The position numbers and the translations under genes were made by a program. Shown piece by piece: positions 26,821 through 35,274 of a DNA stretch of 64,000 nt. The stretch covers positions 558,001-622,000 of the forward strand of contig NZ_JABBKX010000003.1 in assembly GCF_012927745.1 (NCBI RefSeq), given 5' to 3'. Each line of letters opens with the position of its first letter. Within the stretch, counting starts at the first letter, position 1. The notes under the pieces were generated by a model. That model was not told the DNA's origin. It did no database searches and was given only the letters and a program-made list of their open reading frames with translations. This DNA comes from Neoroseomonas marina (lineage in GTDB: Bacteria; Pseudomonadota; Alphaproteobacteria; Acetobacterales; Acetobacteraceae).

Positions 26821-28197
26821 ATGACGCGCGAGGTCGCCGGCTTCACGGTCCACGAAGTCCTGCATGAGGGCGGCATGGCGGTGCTCTACCGCGTGACCCA
26901 TCCCGACCACGACCTGTCCATGCTGATGAAGGTGCCGCGGCTGCGCGAGGGCGAGGACCCGGCCGCGATCGTCTCCTTCGAGATGGAGCAGATGATCATG
27001 CCCCGCCTCGCGGGCGTGCATGTGCCCCGCTTCATCGCCCTCGGCGGCTTCGAGGCCGATCCTTTCATCGTCATGGAGCGCGTGCCAGGCCCGGCGCTCT
27101 CGATCCGCCTGCGCGACGTGCCGCTGCCGGCCGAGGAGGTCGCACGCATCGGCGCGGCCGTCGCCGATGCGCTCGATGCCCTGCATCACCAGCACGTCGT
27201 CCATCTCGACGTGAAGCCGGCCAACATCATCTTCCGCGAGACGGGCGAGGCGGTGATGATCGACTACGGCCTGGCCCACCACGAACGCCTGCCCGACCTG
27301 ATGGCGGAGGAGTTCCGCCTGCCCTACGGCACCGTCCCCTACATGGCGCCGGAACAGGCGCTGGGCATCCGCAACGACCCGCGCAGCGACATCTTCTCCC
27401 TCGGCGCGTTGATGTACCAGTTGGCGACCGCCGACCTGCCCTTCGGCGAACCGCAGCACCTCAGCGGCGTGAAGCGGCGGCTCTGGCGGGACCCGGTGCC
27501 GCCGCGACGACGGCGCGCGAATATCCCGCCCTGGCTGCAGGAGGTGATCCTCCGCTGTCTCGAGGTGCATCCCGACGCGCGCTATCCGACGGCCGCGCAG
27601 CTCGCCTTCGACCTGCGCAACCCCGACCAGATCGCCCTGACGGAACGCGCGACCAAGGCGCGGCGCGACAGCTTCCTGACCGTGATGCGCCGCCGCCTCC
27701 GCGGCGAGACGATCCAGCCGCGCGCCTTCGCGACCGCCCGGCAGATGCAGTCGGCGCCGATCGTCGCCATCGCGCTCGATCCGAGCCTGATGACGGAAGA
27801 TCTCGCGGCGGCGCTGCGGAACCAGGCGCAGAAGATGCTCGCCAGCCGGCCAGGCGCGCGGCTGGCCTGCCTCAACGTGCTCAAGACGGCCCTGCTGTCC
27901 ATCGAGAGCACCCACGACGACCAGGGCCGCAACCGGCACGTCCAGCGGCTCGTCGAGTTGCAGCACTGGGCGCGCCCGCTCGGCCTGGCGGAAGGGCGGG
28001 CCACCTTCCACGTCCTCGAAGGCAGCGACGTCGCCGACGCCATCATCGACTATGCGCGGTCGAACCGCGTGGACCATGTCGTGCTCGGCGCGCGCGAGAA
28101 CTCGCTCACGCGCCGGCTGCTCGGCAGCGTGTCCGGGCGCGTCGCGGCCGAGGCCCCCTGCAGCGTGACCGTGGTCCGGACCCGGCGGCCGGACTAG
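26821..28197 (+). CDS. Ser/Thr protein kinase with C-terminal universal-stress-protein-like domain
   Basis: A 458-residue protein. Residues 5-275 are a Hanks-type kinase: glycine loop HEGGMAVLYR (15-24), Lys37, catalytic HLDVKPAN (Asp130, Lys132, Asn135; no RD arginine), DYG instead of DFG (Asp148), activation loop GTVPYMAPEQ. Residues ~310-458 resemble UspA: IVAIALD at its start and GARENSLTRRLLGSVS near the end, though the second glycine of the G-x2-G ATP motif is missing. No membrane helix is seen, so it is cytosolic. It is the last gene of the kpsMTED operon, which points to regulation of capsule export or polymer length; this is inference. Confidence 0.87.
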   Translation: MTREVAGFTVHEVLHEGGMAVLYRVTHPDHDLSMLMKVPRLREGEDPAAIVSFEMEQMIMPRLAGVHVPRFIALGGFEADPFIVMERVPGPALSIRLRDVPLPAEEVARIGAAVADALDALHHQHVVHLDVKPANIIFRETGEAVMIDYGLAHHERLPDLMAEEFRLPYGTVPYMAPEQALGIRNDPRSDIFSLGALMYQLATADLPFGEPQHLSGVKRRLWRDPVPPRRRRANIPPWLQEVILRCLEVHPDARYPTAAQLAFDLRNPDQIALTERATKARRDSFLTVMRRRLRGETIQPRAFATARQMQSAPIVAIALDPSLMTEDLAAALRNQAQKMLASRPGARLACLNVLKTALLSIESTHDDQGRNRHVQRLVELQHWARPLGLAEGRATFHVLEGSDVADAIIDYARSNRVDHVVLGARENSLTRRLLGSVSGRVAAEAPCSVTVVRTRRPD

Positions 28198-28302
28198 CAG
28201 GCAGGCCCTTGATCCCGGTGCCGCATCGGCTCCAAAACGGTTCTGTGGCGGCATGATCGGGCCTGCGCGGTGCGCGCCCCTCCGGCCGCCGGGGACACCG
28301 AG

Positions 28303-29256
28303 ATGACCTCGCTGCGCGGCCTGGACCTCAATCTGCTCCTCGTCTTCGAGGCGCTGCACGAGACGCGGTCCGTCTCGCGCGCCGGGCAGCGGCTCGGGCT
28401 GAGCCAGTCGGCGACAAGCCACGCCCTTGCCCGGCTGCGCGAAGCCTGCCGCGACGAACTGTTCCTGCGCGCGCCGGTCGGCATGACGCCGACGCCGGTG
28501 GCGAACCGCATCTTCCCCGATATCCACCAGGCGCTGGAATCCCTGCGCCATTCGGTCGAGGAGGCGCGCGGCTTCGATCCGGCAACCAGCACGCGGCGCT
28601 TCGAGATCGCGATCCCCCATCCCCTCGGCCCCGCCTTCGCGCTGCGCATCCGCGACGCCGCGCGGGCCGCGGCGCCGGGCGTCACGCTGCGCTTCGACAC
28701 CCGCACGCTGGCCGACGATGCCCCGGCCCTGATGCGCGAAGGGCTGCTCGATTGCGCCGTGGACTGGATCCCGGCGGAGGACGACCGCTTCGTAAACCGC
28801 CGCCTGTTCGACGACAGCCTGGTGATCGCCGCACGGGAAGGGCATCCGCGCGCGCGCCCCGGCATGGGTTGGCGGGACCTCGCGCAGGAGGAATTCGTCC
28901 GCTGCCACCGCCGCGCGCCGGAACGGCGGCCCAAGGCGCTGTCGGGCAAGCTGTGGGAGCTGATGGCCGAGAGCCGCCTGACGGTCAGCGAATACCTCGA
29001 GGTCCCCTTCGTGATCGGGCGGACCGACTACCTAGGTGTGTTGCCGAAGAGCATGGCGCGGATCGCGGAGGAACAGTTCCGCATGATCATCGTGCCCGTT
29101 CCCGGCCCGGCGATCCGTATCCCGATCTGGGTCGTCTGGCACGAAGGGCGGCGGCGCGACGCGGGCCATGCCTGGCTGCGCGCGCTCGTCCATCGCGAGA
29201 TGCAGGGCGCGGCGGTGGAGGCCGGCCTGCTGGCCGAGGCGACATCGCCGAAGTGA
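28303..29256 (+). CDS. LysR-family transcriptional regulator (NodD-like subgroup)
   Basis: A 317-residue LysR protein. The winged-helix region covers residues 1-65, with SVSRAGQRLGLSQSATSHAL as the helix-turn-helix, followed by a periplasmic-binding-like effector domain. The start ATG at 28303 (MTSLRGLDLNLL) is preferred over an upstream in-frame GTG because homology starts there. It is an orphan with no divergently transcribed target next to it; the preceding gene is co-directional. The effector and regulon cannot be inferred. Confidence 0.87.
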   Translation: MTSLRGLDLNLLLVFEALHETRSVSRAGQRLGLSQSATSHALARLREACRDELFLRAPVGMTPTPVANRIFPDIHQALESLRHSVEEARGFDPATSTRRFEIAIPHPLGPAFALRIRDAARAAAPGVTLRFDTRTLADDAPALMREGLLDCAVDWIPAEDDRFVNRRLFDDSLVIAAREGHPRARPGMGWRDLAQEEFVRCHRRAPERRPKALSGKLWELMAESRLTVSEYLEVPFVIGRTDYLGVLPKSMARIAEEQFRMIIVPVPGPAIRIPIWVVWHEGRRRDAGHAWLRALVHREMQGAAVEAGLLAEATSPK

Positions 29257-29283
29257 CCCGAGAGGGGCGAGGCCCCTTCCCCT

Positions 29284-30888
29284 TCAGGCCGCGGCCAGCC
29301 CGTGCTGCTCGCGCACCGGCAGGAAGCGGATCATCGGGAATTCCTCCTCCGCGCGCCGGCGCCGCCAGTCGGAGGTGAAGAAGGCCACCTGCTCGTCGTC
29401 GTGGTCCTGCGCCATGTCCATCTTGTTGGCAGCGGCGAAGCGCTCGATGGCGCCGCGATCCTCCGACGCCATCCAGCGCATCGTGGTCCAGGGCGCTGCC
29501 TCGAACGACGCGGGCACGCTGTATTCCACGCGCAGCCGGGACTGCAGCACGTCGAGCTGCAGCAGCCCCACCACGCCGACGATCGGCTGGGACCCGTCGA
29601 GCGGCCGGAACAGCTGCACCACGCCCTCGTCGGCGAGTTCGTCCAGCGCCTTGCGCAGCTTCTTCGCCAGCATCGGATCGTCGAGCCGCACGCGCCGCAG
29701 ATGCTCCGGCGCGAAGGAGGGCACGCCCTGGAAGTTCAGCGGATCGCCCTCGGTCAGCGTGTCGCCGATGCGGATGCCGCCATGGGTCGCGATGCCGACC
29801 ACGTCGCCGGGCCAGGCTTCCTCGGCCACCTGGCGGTCCTTGGCGAAGAAGAACAGCGGCGCGTTGACCGGCACCAGCTTGCCGGTGCGGACCTGGCGCA
29901 GCCGCATCCCCTTCTCGAGCCGGCCGGAGCAGATGCGCAGGAAGGCGACGCGATCGCGATGCTGCGGGTCCATGTTCGCCTGGATCTTGAAGACGAAGCC
30001 CGACAGCTTCGGCTCCTCCGGCCGCACGGTGCGCACATCCGCCGGGCGCGCGCGCGGCGGGGGGGCGAAGCGCGCGAGGCCTTCCAGCAGATGCGCCACG
30101 CCGAAGTCGCGCAGCGCCGAGCCGAAATAGACCGGCGTCAGCGACCCCTCGAGGAACTTGCCGAGGTCGAATTCCGCGCAGGCGCCGGATGCGAGCTCCG
30201 CCTGCTCGCGCAGCGTCGCGGCACGGTCGCCGGGCACGCGCGCCTCGATGGTCGGATCGTCGAGGCCGGTCAGCGGGATGATCTCGTCGCTGTCCACCAT
30301 GCGCAGGGACGGATGCAGGATGTCGTAGACCCCGCGCAGGTCCGCACCCTGCCCGACCGGCCAGGCGACGGGGCTGGCCTCGAGCGCGAGCGTCTTCTCG
30401 ATCTCGTCGAGCAGGTCGAAGGGGTCGCGCCCTTCGCGGTCCATCTTGTTCACGAAGGTGATGATCGGGATGTCGCGCAGGCGGCAGACCTCGAACAGCT
30501 TGCGGGTCTGGCTTTCGATGCCCTTGGCGGCGTCGAGCACCATCACCGCCGCGTCGACGGCCGTCAGCGTGCGGTAGGTGTCCTCGGAGAAGTCCTCGTG
30601 GCCCGGCGTGTCGAGCAGGTTGAAGACCGTCCCGTCCTTCTCGAAGGTCATCACCGAGGTGGCGACCGAGATGCCGCGCTCCTGCTCGATCTTCATCCAG
30701 TCCGAGCGCGTGCGCCGCGCGTTGCCCTTGGCGCGCACCTGGCCGGCGAGCTGGATCGCCCCACCCTTGAGCAGGAGTTTCTCCGTCAGCGTGGTCTTGC
30801 CGGCGTCGGGGTGGGCGATGATGGCGAAGGAGCGGCGCCGCGCGGCTTCCGCAGCCACGCGGGCGTCCGCGTTCAGGGGCATGTCCAT
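29284..30888 (-). CDS. prfC: Peptide chain release factor 3
   Basis: A 534-residue translational GTPase that recycles RF1/RF2 from the ribosome. G-domain motifs: AHPDAGKTTLTE (25-36), RGIS switch, DTPGHEDFSEDTYR, NKMD. The KGNARRTRSDWMKIEQERG segment and C-terminal domains match RF3, not EF-G. Start ATG 30888 (a second ATG lies two codons on). Single gene, convergent with the LysR gene. Confidence 0.96.
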   Translation of the reverse strand: MDMPLNADARVAAEAARRRSFAIIAHPDAGKTTLTEKLLLKGGAIQLAGQVRAKGNARRTRSDWMKIEQERGISVATSVMTFEKDGTVFNLLDTPGHEDFSEDTYRTLTAVDAAVMVLDAAKGIESQTRKLFEVCRLRDIPIITFVNKMDREGRDPFDLLDEIEKTLALEASPVAWPVGQGADLRGVYDILHPSLRMVDSDEIIPLTGLDDPTIEARVPGDRAATLREQAELASGACAEFDLGKFLEGSLTPVYFGSALRDFGVAHLLEGLARFAPPPRARPADVRTVRPEEPKLSGFVFKIQANMDPQHRDRVAFLRICSGRLEKGMRLRQVRTGKLVPVNAPLFFFAKDRQVAEEAWPGDVVGIATHGGIRIGDTLTEGDPLNFQGVPSFAPEHLRRVRLDDPMLAKKLRKALDELADEGVVQLFRPLDGSQPIVGVVGLLQLDVLQSRLRVEYSVPASFEAAPWTTMRWMASEDRGAIERFAAANKMDMAQDHDDEQVAFFTSDWRRRRAEEEFPMIRFLPVREQHGLAAA

Positions 30889-31044
30889 GGTGGCCGGACC
30901 CTAGTCGAAATCGGCGGCGCGGGGAATCGCGGCGGCGGGCGCGGAGGATCATGACCGGATTGCAATGCGGGCGATGCTTGCGGCGATTCGGCCGGGGCCT
31001 TCATAACCGGATCCGCAACCAACGCCCCAAGGGGAAGGCCCGCC

Positions 31045-31572
31045 ATGCCCGACGACACGCCCGAGAAGCCCAGGCGGCTGGGTCGCCGCCTGCTGATCGT
31101 CAGCGCGCCGGCTGCCGGCGCCGTGACGATCGCCGCACCGGCCGAGGCCCAGTCCGGCCGCAACGATTCCGATCCCAACGACGCGCCGGGCCGCGGCCGC
31201 AGCGGCCTGACCGATTCCGACCCGAATGACGGTCCGGGGCGCGGGCGCGGTGCGCGCGGCGGGACGGGCGTCACAGACGCCGACCCGAATGACGGCCCGG
31301 GCCGGGGTCGCGGGCGCCCGCCATCGGGCGTCACGGATTCCGATCCGTCCGACGGGCCGGGCCGCGGCCGGGGGCGGCCGCCCTCGGGTGTCACGGATTC
31401 GGACCCCTCGGACGGGCCTGGCCGTGGGCGTGGACGCCCGCCCTCGGGGCTGACGGATGCGGATCCCTCCGACGGGCCGGGCCGTGGGCGTGGGCGCCCG
31501 CCCTCGGGGCTGACGGATGCGGATCCCTCCGACGGGCCGGGCCGCGGGCGCGGCGCGACCGGGCGGAAGTAG
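31045..31572 (+). CDS. Secreted Asp/Gly/Arg-rich repeat protein, unknown function
   Basis: A 175-residue protein. Residues 1-36 look like a signal peptide (RRLGRR...PAEAQ, possibly Tat-like with its twin arginines). The mature part contains seven copies of D-[SA]-D-P-[NS]-D-[GA]-P-G-R-G-R. The last four sit in a perfect 20-residue period with a GRPPSG linker. The D-x-D-x-x-D-G spacing recalls Ca2+-binding loops but is one residue longer than an EF-hand, so metal binding is only a possibility. The Arg/Gly segments are strongly basic. A good ribosome-binding site, GGGGAAGG, precedes the ATG. It stands alone between prfC (divergent) and an MFS gene (convergent, stops 4 bases apart). Confidence 0.7.
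   Translation: MPDDTPEKPRRLGRRLLIVSAPAAGAVTIAAPAEAQSGRNDSDPNDAPGRGRSGLTDSDPNDGPGRGRGARGGTGVTDADPNDGPGRGRGRPPSGVTDSDPSDGPGRGRGRPPSGVTDSDPSDGPGRGRGRPPSGLTDADPSDGPGRGRGRPPSGLTDADPSDGPGRGRGATGRK
31265..31560 (+). repeat. 60-bp coding tandem repeat
   Basis: Four to five 60-bp units encode the 20-residue repeats of the secreted protein. The first 44 bases of the two last units (from 31441 and from 31501) are identical, a sign of recent duplication. Copy number is likely variable between strains. Confidence 0.75.
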
Positions 31573-31576
31573 CTCC

Positions 31577-32782
31577 TCAGGCCGGCGCGGCGGCGGGCAG
31601 CCGCCGCAACCGCGCGAGGTCCGACAGCGCGGCGACCAGGAAGGACGCCGCGAAGGCCGCGGCGACGAGCCACATGCCGGCCGCCGGTCCCGCCGCCGCC
31701 GCCAGGGCGCCCCCGGCCAGCGCACCGATCGGCCGGACGCCGTAGATCGCGACCTGCAGCACGGCCCCGGCCCGCCCGAGCATGGCGGGCGGGGTGACGA
31801 TCTGCCGAATGCCGGTCTGGCAGATGAGCCACATCATCGGGCCGAAGCCGACCAACGCCATGGCCGCGAACGGAACGCCCACGCCGCCCGGCGGTGCCAT
31901 GAGCAGCAACAGGGGCGTCGCCACCGATAGCCCAGGGCCCGCGAGCAGGATGGCGTTCGGCCCGAAGCGCCGCTGTGCCGCCGCTGCCGCCAGCGCACCC
32001 GCGATCATCCCGGCCCCGTAGCCCGCCTGCGCCAGCCCCAGCCGAGCCGGGTCGAGACCCAGCGGCCCGAGCGCGAAGGGCACGACGACCGCCAGCAGCG
32101 CGAAGAAGCCGAAATTCCACGCCAGCGCACAACCGAAGATGCCGCGCAGCAGCCGGTGACCGAGCACGAAGCGCGCGCCTTCCATCAATTGCGCGTGCAT
32201 CGGCGCTCGCGCCGCGGCCCGAACGGACGGATCACGGGGCAAGCCCCGGGTCGCGACCGCCGCGAAGCCGGCGGCCATCAGCGCCAGGCCATAGCCTGCA
32301 ATGGTCCATCCGTGGCCCGCCAGCGCACCGACCAGCGGCGGCGCGCCCAGGCTTGCCGCGGCCCGCGCCAGTTCGAGCCTGGCATTGGCGCCCGCCAGCC
32401 CATCGCGCGCCACGAAGGCGGGCACCAGCGACCCCGCCGTCAGCACGAAGAGAACCGTGCCGCAGGACGCCACGAACGCCGCCGCCCCGAGCATCGCAAC
32501 GCCGCCGCCCGCCGCGGCCGGCAGGGCCAGCGCCGCGCCCGCGGCCGCCGTCAGGGTCGCCGCGACCAGCAGCCGCGCGCGGCCCAGCCGGTCCACCAGC
32601 AGCCCCGCGGGCAGCGAGAAGGCCAGCCAGGCGGCCGCCTGGGCCGCGAGCAGCGCCCCCACGACCCCCGGCCCGGCGCCGAAGGCAAGGACCGCGGTCA
32701 GAGGCAGCGCCGCCATGGCAAGCTGGTCGGCCGCATGCAGGCCGAAGGCGGCGGCGGTCAAACGCTGGAGAGGATCGCGCAT
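31577..32782 (-). CDS. MFS transporter
   Basis: A 401-residue, 12-helix major facilitator protein, alanine/glycine-rich, with the loop 2-3 motif GLLVDRLGRARLL near residue 60. It resembles the enterobactin-exporter-like/MFS_3 group of drug or siderophore exporters. The start ATG at 32782 (MRDPLQRL) is chosen because upstream in-frame sequence is His/Gly-rich and non-hydrophobic. Substrate unknown. It diverges from galU. Confidence 0.8.
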   Translation of the reverse strand: MRDPLQRLTAAAFGLHAADQLAMAALPLTAVLAFGAGPGVVGALLAAQAAAWLAFSLPAGLLVDRLGRARLLVAATLTAAAGAALALPAAAGGGVAMLGAAAFVASCGTVLFVLTAGSLVPAFVARDGLAGANARLELARAAASLGAPPLVGALAGHGWTIAGYGLALMAAGFAAVATRGLPRDPSVRAAARAPMHAQLMEGARFVLGHRLLRGIFGCALAWNFGFFALLAVVVPFALGPLGLDPARLGLAQAGYGAGMIAGALAAAAAQRRFGPNAILLAGPGLSVATPLLLLMAPPGGVGVPFAAMALVGFGPMMWLICQTGIRQIVTPPAMLGRAGAVLQVAIYGVRPIGALAGGALAAAAGPAAGMWLVAAAFAASFLVAALSDLARLRRLPAAAPA

Positions 32783-32929
32783 GGAACGGGCTCCGTGATG
32801 ATGCCGCCCCGTGCCATGCCCGCGGCGCCCATCGCCTCCCGTCCGTTGCGCCGGCATGGCGCCGCCCTATTCGCGTCTTGGAGCCGTGCTTCGTATGGTG
32901 TGGATCACTGACACGAGGATTCGCCAACC

Positions 32930-33802
32930 GTGCCCCTGAAGCCGCTCAAGAAGGCCGTCCTTCCCGTCGCCGGCCTCGGCACCCGCTTCCTGCCCGCCAC
33001 CAAGGCGATGGCCAAGGAGATGCTGCCGGTCGTCGACAAGCCCCTGATCCAGTACGCGGTCGAGGAAGCGCGCGCTGCCGGGATCGAGCAGTTCTGCTTC
33101 ATCACCGGCCGCGGCAAGACCGCGATCGTCGAGCATTTCGACGTCGCCTTCGAACTCGAGCGCACGCTCGAGGAACGCAACAAGGCCGCCGAGCTCGAGG
33201 CGTTGCGCGCGCAGACCATGACGCCCGGCGCCATCGTCACGGTGCGCCAGCAGGTCCCCCTCGGCCTGGGCCATGCGATCTGGTGCGCACGTTCCTTCGT
33301 CGGCGAGGATCCCTTCGCGATCCTGCTGCCGGACGACCTGATGCTCTGCGACGTGCCCTGCATGCAGCAGCTCGCCGAGGCCTATCACGAGACCGGCGGC
33401 AGCGTCGTCGCGATCGAGGAAGTGCCCCGCGAAAGAGTGAACCGCTACGGCGTGCTCGACATCGCCGAGGACAAGGGACGCCTCGTTTCGGTGAAGGGCC
33501 TGGTCGAGAAGCCGCCCGTCGAGAAGGCACCGTCCAACCTCACCATCATCGGCCGCTACGTGCTGACGCCCGAGGTGATGGGATTCCTCTCGCGGCTCGA
33601 AAAGGGCGCCGGCGGCGAGGTGCAGCTCACCGACTCCATGGCCAAGCTGATCGGCACCCAGCCCTTCCACGGGTTGCGCTACCAGGGCCGGCGCTACGAT
33701 TGCGGCGACAAGGCCGGCTTCCTCGAAGCGCAGGTCGCCTTCGCGCTGCGCCGCCCGGACCTGGCACCGGCGATGCGGGCGATCCTCAAGGCCTATGCCT
33801 GA
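32930..33802 (+). CDS. galU: UTP-glucose-1-phosphate uridylyltransferase
   Basis: A 290-residue nucleotidyltransferase making UDP-glucose from UTP and glucose-1-phosphate. Seen: AVLPVAGLGTRFLPATKA (residues 9-26), KPLIQYAVEEA, and the Lys-bearing LVEKP segment near 192. The start is GTG at 32930 with GAGGA upstream. UDP-glucose feeds capsule and LPS sugar synthesis, so it is functionally linked to the kps region although about 5 kb away. Its end overlaps the deacetylase gene by 8 bases. Confidence 0.95.
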   Translation: MPLKPLKKAVLPVAGLGTRFLPATKAMAKEMLPVVDKPLIQYAVEEARAAGIEQFCFITGRGKTAIVEHFDVAFELERTLEERNKAAELEALRAQTMTPGAIVTVRQQVPLGLGHAIWCARSFVGEDPFAILLPDDLMLCDVPCMQQLAEAYHETGGSVVAIEEVPRERVNRYGVLDIAEDKGRLVSVKGLVEKPPVEKAPSNLTIIGRYVLTPEVMGFLSRLEKGAGGEVQLTDSMAKLIGTQPFHGLRYQGRRYDCGDKAGFLEAQVAFALRRPDLAPAMRAILKAYA

Positions 33803-34709
33803 GGTCCGCCTGCCGGGTGGGATGCCCGATCCGGCCCGCGACCTGACCGGCTACGGCCTCGCGCCGCCGGATCCGCGATGGCCCGGCGGCGCGAGGCTTG
33901 CGCTGTCCATCGTGGTGAATGTCGAGGAGGGGGCGGAACTGTCCCTCGCCTCGGGCGACGAGCGGAACGAGACGATCCCGGAATCCGGCCAGCTCATCCA
34001 GGGCGCGCCGGATCCCTGCATGGAAAGCCACTTCGCCTACGGGGCGCGCGTCGGCCTGTGGCGGGTGCTGGGCGCGCTCGACGCCCACGGCGCGAAGGCG
34101 ACCTTCTCCTGCTGCGGGCGTGCCGTGGCGCATACCCCTGCCCTTGCCGCCGCGCCGGCCGCACGCGGCCACGAAGTCAGCGCACATGGCTGGCGGTGGG
34201 AGATGCATGCCGGCATGGAGGAGGCGACCGAGCGCGCCGCGATCGCACGGACGGTCGCGACGCTCGGCGCCCATGCGGGCGCGCGGCCGGTGGGGTGGCA
34301 CACCAAATCCGCCCCCTCGGTGAACACGCGCCGTCTGCTGATCGAGGAGGGCGGCTTCCTCTATGATTCCGATTGCTACGACGACGACCTGCCGCGCCTG
34401 GCGCCTGGGACCACGCGGCCGCACGTGATCCTGCCCTACGCCTTCGACACCAACGACATGCGCTTCCGCCCGGGTGGCGGCTTCAACCACGCCGAGGACT
34501 TCTCCCGCTACTGCATCGCCGCCTTCGACCGCCTCTTGCAGGAAGGCGGGCGGATGATGTCGGTCGGACTGCATCTGCGCACGATCGGCCGGCCGGGGCG
34601 CATTGCCGGGCTCGAGCAGTTCCTCGATCACGTGGCGCGCGCCGGAAACGCCGCCTGGGTGGCGCGGCGGATGGACATCGCCCGGCATTGGCTCGACCGC
34701 TTCGCGTGA
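33795..34709 (+). CDS. Polysaccharide deacetylase-family protein (PuuE/allantoinase-like)
   Basis: A 304-residue NodB-fold hydrolase of the branch containing PuuE-type allantoinases: VVNVEEGAELS near residue 41, THE-type metal region altered to SAHGWRWE near 134, VGWHTKSAP near 162, and GLHLRTIGRPGR near 257. The family covers metal-dependent de-N-acetylases and cofactor-free allantoinases. The annotation cannot be settled from sequence alone. Its ATG lies inside the end of galU, so it is co-translated; a sugar or glycan substrate would suit that context, while no purine catabolic genes are near. Confidence 0.8.
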   Translation: MPEVRLPGGMPDPARDLTGYGLAPPDPRWPGGARLALSIVVNVEEGAELSLASGDERNETIPESGQLIQGAPDPCMESHFAYGARVGLWRVLGALDAHGAKATFSCCGRAVAHTPALAAAPAARGHEVSAHGWRWEMHAGMEEATERAAIARTVATLGAHAGARPVGWHTKSAPSVNTRRLLIEEGGFLYDSDCYDDDLPRLAPGTTRPHVILPYAFDTNDMRFRPGGGFNHAEDFSRYCIAAFDRLLQEGGRMMSVGLHLRTIGRPGRIAGLEQFLDHVARAGNAAWVARRMDIARHWLDRFA

Positions 34710-34767
34710 GGAACCCTCGCGGGATCGTGTGTTGTCGACGGGGCGTGCACGCGGCGTCGTGAACGGC

Positions 34768-35268
34768 ATGGGTGGATGGGAACATCGAGTCCCGCGTCGC
34801 CTCGTCGTGGCGGGCGCCGGGATGATGCTGTTCGGCCGGCCGCGACCGGCCGGCGCGACCGAGGTGTGGCTGCAGCAGGCCCTGCTGCGCGAGGTGAACG
34901 CCTTTCGTGCAAGCCAGCGCCGGCGACCGCTCGGGCTCGACGCGCGACTGTCGCAGGCGGCGACGGCCCATTCCCTGGACATGCTGCAATGGAGCCGGAT
35001 GACCCATGCGGGCAGCGACGGCAGCGACCCCGGCGCCCGGATCAGCCGCGCCGGCTATCGGTGGCGCTCCTATCGCGAGAATGTCGGCGCCGGGTACATG
35101 GGCGTGCCCGAGGTGATGCACGGCTGGATCGCCAGCCCCGGACACCGCGACAACATGCTGGCCGACGACGTCACCCAGGTCGGCGTGGGCTATGCCGGCG
35201 CCCCGGGGATGATGCCCGGCAACATGCCGCGGCTCTTCTGGACGCTGGTGCTCGCCGCCCCGCGCTGA
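34768..35268 (+). CDS. Secreted CAP-domain (SCP/PR1-like) protein
   Basis: A 166-residue protein with an N-terminal signal sequence (about residues 1-30) and a CAP domain: REVNAFRASQRRRPLGLD, AATAHSLDML, MTHAGSDGSDPGARI (His), YRENVGAGY (Glu) and WIASPGHRDNML. Bacterial CAP proteins are extracytoplasmic and of mostly unknown role. The ATG at 34768 is preferred; a GTG three codons upstream is possible. It is convergent with the Bug-family gene (6 bases between stops). Confidence 0.83.
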   Translation: MGGWEHRVPRRLVVAGAGMMLFGRPRPAGATEVWLQQALLREVNAFRASQRRRPLGLDARLSQAATAHSLDMLQWSRMTHAGSDGSDPGARISRAGYRWRSYRENVGAGYMGVPEVMHGWIASPGHRDNMLADDVTQVGVGYAGAPGMMPGNMPRLFWTLVLAAPR

Positions 35269-35274
35269 ACCGCC

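Noticed and set aside
31265-31560. CRISPR-like array
   Set aside because: The 60-bp units are contiguous coding repeats without unique spacers.
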